Origin: Pseudomonadales bacterium
GTDB taxonomy: Bacteria; Pseudomonadota; Gammaproteobacteria; Pseudomonadales; Azotimanducaceae
Length of the DNA stretch: 64,000 bases
Assembly: GCA_022448085.1 (NCBI GenBank)
Contig: JAKUTH010000003.1
Coordinates: 62,001-126,000, forward strand
Direction: 5' to 3'
Part shown: positions 46,978 to 56,569 of the stretch, one piece after another
Layout of the letters: each line of letters begins with the position of its first letter
How positions within the stretch are numbered: position 1 is the first letter of the stretch
The notes under the pieces: model-generated
Seen by the model: the letters and a program-made list of their open reading frames with translations, nothing else
The model's database searches: none
What the model was told of the DNA's origin: nothing
Made by a program: the position numbers and the translations under genes

Positions 46978-47052
46978 TTGGTTAGTTGATCTACCCGAGG
47001 GTGGTTACAACATGCCCATTGTATGTTCTCTGAGGACTGGATGCATGGTCTT

Positions 47053-48201
47053 TCAGGTCGTTTCAATCGCGACGGCGGTTGCTTCGCCGCCGCCGATGCA
47101 TAGGGCAGCAACCCCTCGTTGACGTCCCGTTGTCCGAAGCGCATGGGCCAGAGTGACAATCAAACGGCTACCCGTTGAGCCGATCGGATGACCCTGGGCG
47201 CACGCGCCGCCGTAGATGTTTACTTTGAACGGGTCGAGGTCGAGTTCGCGAATTGCCAACATCGTCACCATGGCAAATGCTTCGTTTATTTCAAACAGAT
47301 CCACGTCGTCTTTGCTCCAACCAACCTTGTCCAAGAGCGTTTTGATGGCTCCTACCGGGGCAATAGTAAATTTGGACGGATGCATCGAATAAGTCGCATG
47401 ACCTCTGATGCGTGCCAATGGGCGGCCACTCAAGGACGTCGTTACTGATTCGCTGGCGACAACGAGCGCCGATGCGCCGTCCGAAATAGAACTGGCGTTA
47501 GCAGCGGTGATGGTTCCGTCTTTCTTAAATGCAGGCCGGAGCGTGGGTATGCGGTCAATATTTGAACGCCGCGGTTGCTCGTCTTCGTGGCCGGCGTCCA
47601 TTGGCGTAATTTCTGTCGCTAAAATGCCGGAGTCCATTGCGGCCAGTGCTTTCTTTAACGAGCCGATTGCGAATTCGTCCATCGCATCTCGGGACAGCTG
47701 ATATTCATCGGCGGTGTCCTGAGCAAAGCTGCCCATGGAGCCACCGCTCTCGGCATCTTCGAGGCCATCTGTAAACATCGAATCTACAATCTCGCCGTGA
47801 CCCATCCGAAAGCCTCCTCGAGCTTTCGCCAAGAGGTACGGGGCATTGGTCATGCTTTCCATTCCGCCAGCTACGACACACTCGGCGGCACCCGCCACAA
47901 TAAGGTCGTGTGCCAACATCGTAGCCTTCATCCCGGAACCACAAACCTTATTGATCGTGGTCGCTCCGCTGGAGTCCGGAATTGCAGCCATGCGCATTGC
48001 TTGACGCGCGGGGGCTTGTTTGGCGCCGGCGCTGACCACACAACCCATCAGAATTTCGTCGATGTTTACAGGGGCGATTCCAGAATCTTCAACCGCGGCC
48101 GAGATAGCATGGCTCCCGAGTTCCACGACGCTATGACCTGCCAGAGATCCTTGAAAACTACCGATAGGCGTGCGCTTAGCACTAAGAATAAAAATCTCCA
48201 T
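47053..48201 (-). CDS. Acetyl-CoA C-acyltransferase (thiolase)
   Basis: The 382-residue thiolase has nucleophile Cys87 in NKVCGSGMKA, NEAFAMVTML with the active-site His/Asn region near 312, GGACAQGHPIGSTGSRL near 335 and a terminal CIGGGEATAVAIE carrying the second Cys. The length and motifs fit biosynthetic acetoacetyl-CoA thiolases (AtoB/PhaA); a beta-oxidation role is also possible. AAGGA lies 7 bases before ATG 48201. It follows moaB by 13 bp and precedes fabY by 75 bp. Confidence 0.92.
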   Translation of the reverse strand: MEIFILSAKRTPIGSFQGSLAGHSVVELGSHAISAAVEDSGIAPVNIDEILMGCVVSAGAKQAPARQAMRMAAIPDSSGATTINKVCGSGMKATMLAHDLIVAGAAECVVAGGMESMTNAPYLLAKARGGFRMGHGEIVDSMFTDGLEDAESGGSMGSFAQDTADEYQLSRDAMDEFAIGSLKKALAAMDSGILATEITPMDAGHEDEQPRRSNIDRIPTLRPAFKKDGTITAANASSISDGASALVVASESVTTSLSGRPLARIRGHATYSMHPSKFTIAPVGAIKTLLDKVGWSKDDVDLFEINEAFAMVTMLAIRELDLDPFKVNIYGGACAQGHPIGSTGSRLIVTLAHALRTTGRQRGVAALCIGGGEATAVAIETT

Positions 48202-48214
48202 CGGACTTCCTTAG

Positions 48215-48718
48215 TTAGCGTTCGTTAAAACGTGAAATCAATTCTGCGAAGTTGCAGGGTATAAAGGTCGAATCGAGTTGATCTTGCAATATGTGGTCCC
48301 AGGCCGTTGCGCAAGCGGAGGTTGATCCCGGCACGGCAAAAATCAGCGTAGCGTTGGCGAGTCCAGCAACGGCACGGGACTGGATTGTGGAGCTTCCAAT
48401 TTCCTCGTATGAAATTTGTCGGAACAATTCCCCAAATCCCTCAATGGTCTTATCAAACAAGGGGAGAAGTGCTTCGGGAGTACTGTCTCTGCCGGTAAAT
48501 CCGGTTCCGCCCGTCGTTAACACGACGTCGGTGGTATCGTCAGCAATCCAGTTCGATACGGTTGCCCGAATCTGGTACACGTTGTCTGGGATTAGGTCGC
48601 GACTAGCGAGTAGATGACCGTTGCCAGTAAGCCGCTCCACCAGGAGGTCTCCGGACGTATCGTTATCAGGTGTCCGGGAGTCGGAGATGGTCAAAACGGC
48701 GATGGCGAGAGGAGACAT
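48215..48718 (-). CDS. moaB: Molybdenum cofactor biosynthesis protein MoaB
   Basis: The 167-residue MogA/MoaB-fold protein has LTISDSRTPDNDTSG at residues 8-22, the molybdopterin-binding VVLTTGGTGFTGRDSTPEAL near 63, FRQISYEEIGSSTIQSRAVAG near 96 and FAVPGSTSACATAW near 128. It adenylylates molybdopterin or is a MoaB-type relative. ATG 48718 gives the usual N-terminus; GTG 48739 is possible. Its only molybdoenzyme partner seen here is MsrP. Co-transcription with thiolase is likely. Confidence 0.9.
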   Translation of the reverse strand: MSPLAIAVLTISDSRTPDNDTSGDLLVERLTGNGHLLASRDLIPDNVYQIRATVSNWIADDTTDVVLTTGGTGFTGRDSTPEALLPLFDKTIEGFGELFRQISYEEIGSSTIQSRAVAGLANATLIFAVPGSTSACATAWDHILQDQLDSTFIPCNFAELISRFNER

Positions 48719-48828
48719 ATTGCTTAAAGAAAGGAGCACAAGTTTGCGGATTTGTTGGCAAATACATTACAGTAGCCGTCTTGATTCTGCATCACCTCAT
48801 AAGCATCAAGCGTGCAGCCAGGGACTGA

Positions 48829-51800
48829 ATGGACAGTAACGTCGTCGAGGGTGATCGCCTATTTCTGATCGCTGAGAATCTGGCGCAAGACTTCTCCCGC
48901 CTTCCCACAATAGAAGCCGAAGCGTACGGTGGTATGCGCGGGTTGGTGTCCCGATCTTCGATCGCCCGGCAGCTCAGCGCACTCGACGCCATGGACATCG
49001 ATACGTACATCGAGACGGTTGTCGAGCCGGCCGAGACGCAGGCACGACCGCCGGCACCTTCGGTCATTCGGGCGCTGGGCTCGATCATCGAAGAAGAGAG
49101 CGATGGTCCCTTTTATTGCGCGACCGTCGCTATGGATTTCGACGGGGAGGAGCGTTTAATCGGTTTTATAGCGCAAGACCGCTCGATCCAGAACGGTACG
49201 TGGATGCCGCAGCACCATCTCGCAGCCGTTGCATTTGTTGAGAAATGCTCTAAGCGTGCGATGCCGATTGTTAGTCTCATGGACACGCCAGGTGCGGCGT
49301 CGGACGCGGAAGCTAATCGCGGTAACCAGGCACATAGTATTTCCCGTTTGATTACCGAAATGTCCAATGTGGATGTGCCCAATGTTGGAATTATTTTTGG
49401 GCTTGGTTACTCGGGTGGTGCCATTCCGCTCGCAGCTAGCAACATCATCCTTTCGGTACGCGACGGAGTGTTCAGCACCATCCAACCAAAGAGCCTAGCC
49501 ACCATCGCGCGACGGCTGAATTTATCGTGGCAGGAGTGCGCTAAACACGTCGGCGTTTCCCCGTATGAACTCATGCAGCAGGGCAATATCGATGGAATCA
49601 TCGATTACGCGCCGGGGGACGATGGACACCGCCTCGAAAATCTACGGCTGGCAATCGTCAGTGGGATTTTGGCCGTTGAACAATCGACTAAAACTTTCGT
49701 GGCGGAAAACCCTTACATTCTTGATCACTATCGACGAAGTCTACTGCGCTATCTCGAGCCGTCGGAGCGTCTCCAGAAGGTTCAGGCAAGCGCCTCGCTG
49801 AAACTCTCGAAGAATCCGACCGAATATCTAAATGTGTTTGGAGTTACGTTCCGCTATTTGCGCTATTTGAGAGTGCGACAGCGCATCAAGGCAACCACTC
49901 GGCAACAATATGGGCGTTTGGCACAGAGCGAGCTTCCAGAAGGAGAACTTGGTGCCCGCTCAGACCGTGAAAGGCGCCGGATTTTCTTACGATGGGTGCA
50001 AGATCCCGACAAGCTCATTTACGACGACACCCTGAACCGGGCTTGGAAAGGGTACACCGAGAAAAAACGTGCCGTTCATGAAGAGCGCAGCAGGGTTCAG
50101 CAGTTTTTCCTCGGTGAGCCAAGGAAGAATTACGAGGATGCTCGGAATCATTTGTTGGCGTCGGTTGGAATGTATCTCTACAACCGATGGAAATCTGAGG
50201 CATCGGGGAATTTACGAACGCTGAAGCAGTACATTGAAGATTACGAAGACACTCGACATTTGATCCGAGTTGGCGAGATTTTAGATCCAGTCGCATTAGT
50301 CGGCGCCATACGGCGCGATCGCGAAGTAGGATCAACGTTAAGAGAGCGTTTTACCCACGAAGGGAAAAAACTCCTAGCAATGCAAAGTCTTAGTGCTCGA
50401 ACGGACTCGCAATTGCGGAGCCAATTGTCGACGGAACTCAATCTAGCCATGACGGAGGGACCCATTGACCGGGTCGACGAAGCTTCGCCCCGAAACGATA
50501 ACGACCCCGGTCGACGTGAAACTTCCAACATCGTTGCGAATCGGCGTGTCGTTCAAGAGCGCTTCAATGACCATCTCGCCCCGTCCAGGGTAGAAGGAGC
50601 TCCATTCGCGGATAGCGACCGCACAGTCCTGGACGTTCTTCTAGAAAGTGAGCTTCGAGACGACTTCGTGACCGAAATCGAGAATATGCTCCTTTTTGAC
50701 TCGGTCTACGATCAAGTTCTGGAGAGCCTGGACTCGATCGCTGAGGAAGCTGAACGCAGTAAGGCGTTAGCTCAAGACTCGGTGCGGACACTCATCGAAC
50801 GTACCCTTGAGCGTGCTGAGAGCGAGCTGCGAAGTTCTGGAGTTAACGAAGAAGTAACGACGGATGCTTTACTCCAACAACAGCAATTTTTTGACTGGTA
50901 TCTCAGAATTTTGCATACGCCAAAGTCGAGCGACTTTTTCCGTGCGGTTGAAGAGTGGAAGAAGACGGCCTTCCCACACGTATCGGACACACTCGTTGTC
51001 GTGGTCACTTTTTTCTTTGAACGGTTGTTGGTTTCGCACGTTCAAGCGGAACGAGAAGGCCGACGTTACGACGGACGGATTTCGCCACGTAATATCGGTC
51101 GAAAAAAAGACTTCTGGAATCGGTTGAACATTGCTTATCGTGATCTCCTGATTCAAAACGCGTTGCTGCAGTTTAAAGCCAGACGCGGGACGGGATATAA
51201 CGCCTTTGTCGAGCAGTTCTTCGACGAATTTGAGGAACATCACCGCGATTTGTTGAGTACCGATCCGTGCCAATTTCCAGGATTAAGGATTTCTATTGAA
51301 TCTGCGTTAGAGCAAGATTCTCCTCCGTGTGGCGTGATTGCAGGGGTCGGGACGTTTAGAAACGAAAACGGCGGCCTCCGCGTCGGGACGGTGATCTCCA
51401 ATCCAGACTTCCAGGCCGGCGCATTCGATATGGCAAGTGCGGAAAAGTTCTGCAAATTGTTGGTGACCTGTGCGGAACAAAACCTACCGGTCGTGTGTTT
51501 CATTTCTTCAGGTGGAATGCAGACCAAAGAGGGCGCTGGGTCATTATTTTCGATGGCTGCAATTAATGATCGGATAACGCGGTTTGTACGTGATTTCGAT
51601 CTTCCCGTGATTATATTTGGTCACGGAGACTGTACTGGTGGTGCCCAGGCTAGTTTCGTCACGCACCCGCTTGTGCAGACCTATTACTTTTCCGGCACGA
51701 GTATGCCGTTTGCCGGACAGATTGTCGTACAAAGCAACCTGCCTTCCGATTCCATCCTGTCCAATTACCTGGTCGATGTGCCAGGCGCTATGCAAGGTCT

Positions 51801-53721
51801 CGTTCGGCATCCGTTCTATGAAGATCTAGATGACGAGCTTCGGAGGATCGATCCGGACATACCCGTGCCTCGCGAGAGTGTTGTGGAAGTGGTGAACCGG
51901 GTGATGTCCGGAATCTTGAGTCAGGAACGGCCGATGGTTACGCCCGCCCGAATGCCAGTTGATGCGGGCGACCTTTACCGCCCGGTTAAGCGTGTACTCG
52001 TCCACGCACGGGGATGCACGGCGGCAAAGCTCATAAGGGTGGCCCAAAGGGAATCCATCGAAGTCGTTCTCGTGCAATCGGACCCTGATATGGAGTCGGC
52101 GGCCGTTGACCTGCTTGGAAAAGCTGATTCCGTGATCTGCATTGGTGGTAATACGCCTGACGAAAGTTACCTCAATGCAAAGTCCGTGATTGCCGTGGCC
52201 GAGCATGAGCACGTCGATGCCTTGCATCCAGGGATCGGATTTCTCTCGGAGAGTAGCCAATTTGCCGCACTGGTCCGATCGAGGGGGATCAACTTTATTG
52301 GTCCGCCGGTATCTAGCATGGAGACCATGGGCAATAAATCCAACGCAATTAATACCGCATTACGGCTAAACGTACCCGTAGTACCCGGGAGTCATGGCAT
52401 CGTCACGGATGCCGAAAAAGCCGCCGATCTGGCCGAGCACATCGGCTACCCGTTACTGATAAAAGCGGTTCACGGGGGCGGAGGTATGGGCATACAAGTC
52501 GTCGAAGACGAAAATGCGTTTCACGAGCTATTCCAACGTGTCTCGGTAGAAGCGCGCGCGGCATTCGGAAATGGGGATGTATACCTTGAGAAATTCATTA
52601 CCTCACTGCGCCATATTGAGGCGCAATTGTTGCGGGACCGATACGGCAACACACGTGTTCTCGGCATACGTGATTGCAGCGTCCAGCGCGACAAACAGAA
52701 GGTGATTGAAGAGTCAGGATCAACTCTATTACCCGACGCGCTTCTTGAGTCGGTGGTAGAGCACACGGAAGCGATCGCAGGCGAAGTAGATTATGTAGGT
52801 GCGGGAACCGTCGAGTTTATCTATGACCTCGACGCAGATGAAGTTTACTTTATGGAAATGAACACGCGTTTGCAGGTCGAACATCCCGTCACCGAGTACG
52901 TGTCGGGTGTAGACATTGTTGCTGAGCAATTTCGTATCGCGGGTGGCGGGGATATTGCCAAACTCAAAGTTGGTGAGGAGGGTTATGCGATTGAAGCGCG
53001 AGTGAATGCAGAAAGAATCGTACGCCTTCAAGACGGGACACTTGCGTTCCGTCCGAGCGCGGGGACGATTGATGTCTGCCGTATGCCGGAAGAGAAAGAC
53101 GTTGACGTAATTACGATGGCGGGAGAAGGTAAATTCGTCTCTCCATACTATGACAGTATGCTCGCGCAAATCGTTGTTCACGCGAAGGATCGGGACACTG
53201 CGGCGAGCAAATTAGAGGCCTACCTTGGTCGGGTCGAAGTAGCGGGAATATGTACAAACATTCCGCTTGTTCGAGCAATTCTAAAGGATCCGCAGTTTTT
53301 GAAAGGCGAATACGATACAAACTATTTGCCAGCCTTACTTGACCGCGTTGATGCCGATGCGCTTATTGCCGAAATTGATGCTGCTTCGGGAGACGCCGGA
53401 ATCGCTATTGGTGCGGAATCGATTCGGATCGACGGAAGTGATGAATTGAAAGTGCTATCGCCTACTACGGGAATTTTCTATTCGACGCCGTCTCCGGCTG
53501 AGCCCGAGTATGTTGTGGAAGGTGATCGAATCGGTCTGACGGACACGCTCTGTCAACTAGAAGCCTTCAAGATTTTCACGCCGATGTGTATCGCTGACTT
53601 CAACACGGGCGATGCCCACTTGTACGAACCGGGTTGCGAGTACGAGCTCGTTCGTACGAACGTGGCATCGGGTCAACAAGTGAATGTTGGCGATTTGCTC
53701 TTTGTGATCCGACCCACTTAA
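48829..53721 (+). CDS. Single-chain fused acyl-CoA carboxylase (CT-alpha / CT-beta / BC / BCCP)
   Basis: This 1630-residue protein carries all parts of a biotin-dependent acyl-CoA carboxylase. Residues about 80-330 are a crotonase-fold CT half (LGYSGGAIPLAAS near 191). About 330-790 is a long, charged helical region. About 790-1045 is the second CT half (ISSGGMQTKEGAGS near 892, GHGDCTGGAQAS near 931). Biotin carboxylase starts near 1054, with ATP-grasp loop HGGGGMGI near 1214 and EMNTRLQVEHPVTE near 1343. The biotinyl domain follows, with modified Lys near 1580 in LEAFKIFTP (EAFK instead of EAMK). Substrate (acetyl-, propionyl- or other acyl-CoA) is not decided. It is divergent from moaB-thiolase-fabY. 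Confidence 0.88.
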   Translation: MDSNVVEGDRLFLIAENLAQDFSRLPTIEAEAYGGMRGLVSRSSIARQLSALDAMDIDTYIETVVEPAETQARPPAPSVIRALGSIIEEESDGPFYCATVAMDFDGEERLIGFIAQDRSIQNGTWMPQHHLAAVAFVEKCSKRAMPIVSLMDTPGAASDAEANRGNQAHSISRLITEMSNVDVPNVGIIFGLGYSGGAIPLAASNIILSVRDGVFSTIQPKSLATIARRLNLSWQECAKHVGVSPYELMQQGNIDGIIDYAPGDDGHRLENLRLAIVSGILAVEQSTKTFVAENPYILDHYRRSLLRYLEPSERLQKVQASASLKLSKNPTEYLNVFGVTFRYLRYLRVRQRIKATTRQQYGRLAQSELPEGELGARSDRERRRIFLRWVQDPDKLIYDDTLNRAWKGYTEKKRAVHEERSRVQQFFLGEPRKNYEDARNHLLASVGMYLYNRWKSEASGNLRTLKQYIEDYEDTRHLIRVGEILDPVALVGAIRRDREVGSTLRERFTHEGKKLLAMQSLSARTDSQLRSQLSTELNLAMTEGPIDRVDEASPRNDNDPGRRETSNIVANRRVVQERFNDHLAPSRVEGAPFADSDRTVLDVLLESELRDDFVTEIENMLLFDSVYDQVLESLDSIAEEAERSKALAQDSVRTLIERTLERAESELRSSGVNEEVTTDALLQQQQFFDWYLRILHTPKSSDFFRAVEEWKKTAFPHVSDTLVVVVTFFFERLLVSHVQAEREGRRYDGRISPRNIGRKKDFWNRLNIAYRDLLIQNALLQFKARRGTGYNAFVEQFFDEFEEHHRDLLSTDPCQFPGLRISIESALEQDSPPCGVIAGVGTFRNENGGLRVGTVISNPDFQAGAFDMASAEKFCKLLVTCAEQNLPVVCFISSGGMQTKEGAGSLFSMAAINDRITRFVRDFDLPVIIFGHGDCTGGAQASFVTHPLVQTYYFSGTSMPFAGQIVVQSNLPSDSILSNYLVDVPGAMQGLVRHPFYEDLDDELRRIDPDIPVPRESVVEVVNRVMSGILSQERPMVTPARMPVDAGDLYRPVKRVLVHARGCTAAKLIRVAQRESIEVVLVQSDPDMESAAVDLLGKADSVICIGGNTPDESYLNAKSVIAVAEHEHVDALHPGIGFLSESSQFAALVRSRGINFIGPPVSSMETMGNKSNAINTALRLNVPVVPGSHGIVTDAEKAADLAEHIGYPLLIKAVHGGGGMGIQVVEDENAFHELFQRVSVEARAAFGNGDVYLEKFITSLRHIEAQLLRDRYGNTRVLGIRDCSVQRDKQKVIEESGSTLLPDALLESVVEHTEAIAGEVDYVGAGTVEFIYDLDADEVYFMEMNTRLQVEHPVTEYVSGVDIVAEQFRIAGGGDIAKLKVGEEGYAIEARVNAERIVRLQDGTLAFRPSAGTIDVCRMPEEKDVDVITMAGEGKFVSPYYDSMLAQIVVHAKDRDTAASKLEAYLGRVEVAGICTNIPLVRAILKDPQFLKGEYDTNYLPALLDRVDADALIAEIDAASGDAGIAIGAESIRIDGSDELKVLSPTTGIFYSTPSPAEPEYVVEGDRIGLTDTLCQLEAFKIFTPMCIADFNTGDAHLYEPGCEYELVRTNVASGQQVNVGDLLFVIRPT

Positions 53722-53755
53722 ACGCCCGATCGTTTCTTTCACGGGAGAACGACGC

Positions 53756-54544
53756 TTACGTAAATAAGTCCCAAGCGCCTTTCACAATCGCCAAGGTACC
53801 CACGATGAGAATGATCCTGCCCGTGACGGTTCGAAAAGCGGCTTCGTTAACTCGGTCTAAAAAGCGTGTTCCTATCCAGGTACCCGCCACCGCGAGCGAA
53901 ACGGAGCCGATGATGAAGCCAGGAGTTAGTAGTGGATCGAGCGCGTCCACCGCGATGCTTGCCATGCCACCGTAATAAACAAGTTTGATGAGGTGGCCTA
54001 GCGTTTGTGTAAACGCTTTGGTGGCGACAACTTGATATCGGTTGAGAGAACTTTTTAGATAAAAAACATCCAGCAAAGGTCCGGATGCGCCGGCGAGCAA
54101 CTGTGCCAGGGTCACCGAAACTCCGCATGCGAAAGCATGTGGTGGTTTTGCGATGTCTAAGCCGCTGAGGCGCGGTACTAATCGTGCGATCCAAGGAAAG
54201 GTCCCAACCAATAGGAGGACTAACGCGGGATGTGGAATGATCGTGGTGAAAACAAATCCTGCGAAGACGATCGTTGTGCCCAGGAGGTATGGGGGAATTA
54301 CGGTCCAAACCATGTTGCTGCGCAAAAACCAAAATCGAGAGCCGTTCGCAATACTTTGGACCGTGCCATGCAAAATCATTGCACTTGTGACCGGTAGTAC
54401 CGTCACGAGGACAGCCATAAGAATCATGCCGCCAGCCATTCCGACAACGCCGGACAGGATCGAAGTCAACAATACACAGAGCAAAACCAGAATCGCCACG
54501 GAACTACTCAGATCAGCATGCCTTGGACGACTTTGATCCTTCAC
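53756..54544 (-). CDS. TSUP family permease (TauE/SafE-like)
   Basis: The 262-residue membrane protein has about eight helices and the paired TSUP repeats: SILSGVVGMAGGMILM near residue 27 and FACGVSVTLAQLLAGASGPLLDVF near 135. TSUP members export sulfite, sulfonates or organic anions. GTG 54544 gives a normal length; the frame stays open upstream to 54769, but that part overlaps the divergent regulator gene and is not membrane-like. It probably is controlled by the LysR regulator next to it. Confidence 0.82.
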   Translation of the reverse strand: MKDQSRPRHADLSSSVAILVLLCVLLTSILSGVVGMAGGMILMAVLVTVLPVTSAMILHGTVQSIANGSRFWFLRSNMVWTVIPPYLLGTTIVFAGFVFTTIIPHPALVLLLVGTFPWIARLVPRLSGLDIAKPPHAFACGVSVTLAQLLAGASGPLLDVFYLKSSLNRYQVVATKAFTQTLGHLIKLVYYGGMASIAVDALDPLLTPGFIIGSVSLAVAGTWIGTRFLDRVNEAAFRTVTGRIILIVGTLAIVKGAWDLFT

Positions 54545-54603
54545 CTGAGCATGAGAAAAGCGAATAATTGGAATATAAGAAAGTAGTTTGGGGAATAAAT
54601 ATC

Positions 54604-55458
54604 GTGATCGAAAACTTAGAGACACTGGTTCAACTGTCTGCAACTGGAACCATGATGGAGACGGCGACTCGAATGAAGGTATCGCAAAGCGCGGTGAGTA
54701 AGCGCATTGCCTCGCTCGAGAGCTACTACGACCGTAAGCTGATTGAAAGACACGGCCGTCGTGTCGCATTAACCCACCATGGTCGTCAGTTAGTTGACAA
54801 GGTCACTCCGCTGCTACAGGAAGTTCGCGGTGTGTTCTTGGAAGATAACGCGCTTCGTAAGGGACGAATTATTGTTGGTGTTTCGGAAGCTATTTTATCG
54901 AGCTGGGGGCCGCGGTTGTTTGCAGTCGTCCAGGCCGATTTACCGGAGGTTGAATTTGAATTTCATGCCCAACGATCGCCAGCTGTTTTGGATCGAATCC
55001 GAGCTGGAGAATATATGGTTGGGGTGTGCACGGGCGTGGCTGATGCCGAGGCCGACCTACAGTCCGAAGTCATTCATCTTGAACCGATGGTCGTCATTCC
55101 GTCGCGTCTGGTACGAAGCGGGTACAAAATTTTTGAGCCATTGGACGTGATTACAATCGAATCACGGTCTGGCGCCTGGGCTTCTATCGAGGACGATATG
55201 CGGCGCTTGAAACTTCGCAGGAACACGTCGATGGAATCGTTCTTTGCGGTTGGGCAGATGGCTATACAAGGCTTTGGGCACGGATTGGTTCCGCGCGGTG
55301 TCGCGGTCACGCTCGGGATAGCCGAGGAACTATTGATTGATCTGGGGAAAGAAGGGATGAACCGACCGGTCCGATTCGTTGCGCGCAAGTCAATGTTTGC
55401 GCGACCATTGATCCAGAATTTTCACAAAGCGCTCGTGACGCATGCTGCGTCCATATAG
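54604..55458 (+). CDS. LysR-type transcriptional regulator
   Basis: The 284-residue protein has an N-terminal winged helix-turn-helix (ENLETLVQLSATGTMMETATRMKVSQSAVSKRIASLE read in parts, residues 3-38) and a C-terminal periplasmic-binding-like effector domain (RKGRIIVGVSEAILSSWG onward). GTG 54604 gives the standard distance to the HTH. It is divergent from the TSUP permease with only 59 bp between starts, the classic arrangement for a LysR regulator and its target. Effector unknown, perhaps the exported anion. Confidence 0.9.
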   Translation: MIENLETLVQLSATGTMMETATRMKVSQSAVSKRIASLESYYDRKLIERHGRRVALTHHGRQLVDKVTPLLQEVRGVFLEDNALRKGRIIVGVSEAILSSWGPRLFAVVQADLPEVEFEFHAQRSPAVLDRIRAGEYMVGVCTGVADAEADLQSEVIHLEPMVVIPSRLVRSGYKIFEPLDVITIESRSGAWASIEDDMRRLKLRRNTSMESFFAVGQMAIQGFGHGLVPRGVAVTLGIAEELLIDLGKEGMNRPVRFVARKSMFARPLIQNFHKALVTHAASI

Positions 55459-55501
55459 ATGGTCGTAAAGATTGACTAATACCCGTGTCGGACGAGAATC
55501 C

Positions 55502-55519
55502 GTATCGCTATAACGATAC
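55502..55519. terminator. Hairpin GTATCG-CTATAA-CGATAC between convergent LysR and hemH genes
   Basis: Two perfect 6-base arms with a 6-base loop overlap the hemH stop codon (55508-55510), and TTCTT follows on the plus strand. It may be a weak terminator for the LysR transcript; the T-run is short, so this is uncertain. Confidence 0.3.
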
Positions 55520-56563
55520 TTCTTGGAATCTATCGATCGGGCCACTCGCCCACTGTGATAAAACGTGTAACCACTCGGGTGCGTCATTCAGCGCGGGGAT
55601 CAGAATAAGCTCTTTGCCGCCCGCCTTCCGGAAAGTCACGGAAAGCTGTTCGCCGATTTCTTCGAGCGTTTCCAAATTGTCCACGGCGAAACCTGGGCAA
55701 ACTACGGCTAAATGCCGTACTCCTTGACGTGCCAGCATGATGGCTTGTTGGGTAGACGATGGTTCAAGCCACTTGCCGGGGCGTAATCGGGATTGGAAGC
55801 TCTGACTGTGATCGACGCCTATCAAAGTGCCGATAGCACGTGTGGTCGAAAAACACTGATGTCGATAACAGGTGGCATGTGCTATCGAGTCTGTGACGCA
55901 GCACGACCCGGTTCTTAGACAGTGATTCTTGGTCGGATCTGCATTGGTGATGTGGCGGTTTGGCAGTCCGTGATAGCTGAACAAAAGATGTTCTGCGGTT
56001 TCAGGTAGATGTTTCTTTACGTGAGTACCGAGTACGCGTAGGAAATCTGGGTCGTCGTAGTACGGTGGTAATATCAATAAGCGTTTTCCGCTCAGCGAAC
56101 TTGCCACTTTTTCGATCGTTGTCGTTCGTGTCGAGTCCGCGTGTTGTGGATAGAGCGCCATGAGGACAACCTCGTCGACGTTGCCTAGAGTGTTGATTGC
56201 TGCGTCTACTAGCGGTTTCCCGTAGCGCATTGCCATGGCGACAGGAAGTCCGCTTTCTCGACGAATTCCATCGGCGACCGAACTCGTCAGGGATACAAGA
56301 GGGGACCCGTCATCGTTCCAAATGCGTTGGTACGCTCTAGCGGTTCGTCGTGGCCTACGAACAATAATTGCCGATACGATTAGACGACGCAGAACCCAAG
56401 GCATCGCGAGCACATGCGGGTCCATTAGGAACTCGTTGAGATATCGTCGAACAGCTGCCGTGTGAGGTGTATCCGGTGACCCCAGATTAACGACGAGAAT
56501 TCCTCTGCGTCCTTGGTCGCTATTCCGGTATAAGTTAGTATCCGCGCTCTTTTCCAGTGTCAT
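55508..56563 (-). CDS. hemH: Ferrochelatase
   Basis: The 351-residue enzyme inserts iron into protoporphyrin IX. It has VVNLGSPDTP near residue 25, ALYPQHADSTRTTT near 142, the catalytic FSYHGLPNRH near 204 and PGFAVDNLETLEEI near 304. A cysteine-rich stretch (NHCLRTGSCC ... ATCYRHQC, near residues 222-250) lies in the region where some bacterial ferrochelatases hold an Fe-S cluster. ATG 56563 leaves just 6 bases to the divergent hisH ATG at 56570; an in-frame start at 56617 would overlap hisH and is unlikely. Confidence 0.93.
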   Translation of the reverse strand: MTLEKSADTNLYRNSDQGRRGILVVNLGSPDTPHTAAVRRYLNEFLMDPHVLAMPWVLRRLIVSAIIVRRPRRTARAYQRIWNDDGSPLVSLTSSVADGIRRESGLPVAMAMRYGKPLVDAAINTLGNVDEVVLMALYPQHADSTRTTTIEKVASSLSGKRLLILPPYYDDPDFLRVLGTHVKKHLPETAEHLLFSYHGLPNRHITNADPTKNHCLRTGSCCVTDSIAHATCYRHQCFSTTRAIGTLIGVDHSQSFQSRLRPGKWLEPSSTQQAIMLARQGVRHLAVVCPGFAVDNLETLEEIGEQLSVTFRKAGGKELILIPALNDAPEWLHVLSQWASGPIDRFQEVSL

Positions 56564-56569
56564 TTCTTT

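Noticed and set aside
53722-53755. Possible terminator between the carboxylase and TSUP genes
   Set aside because: The TCGTTTCT/AGAACGA arms pair only with a bulge and no T-run follows.
54545-54769. 75-residue N-terminal extension of the TSUP permease
   Set aside because: It overlaps the divergent LysR coding region and is not membrane-like; GTG 54544 gives the standard size.
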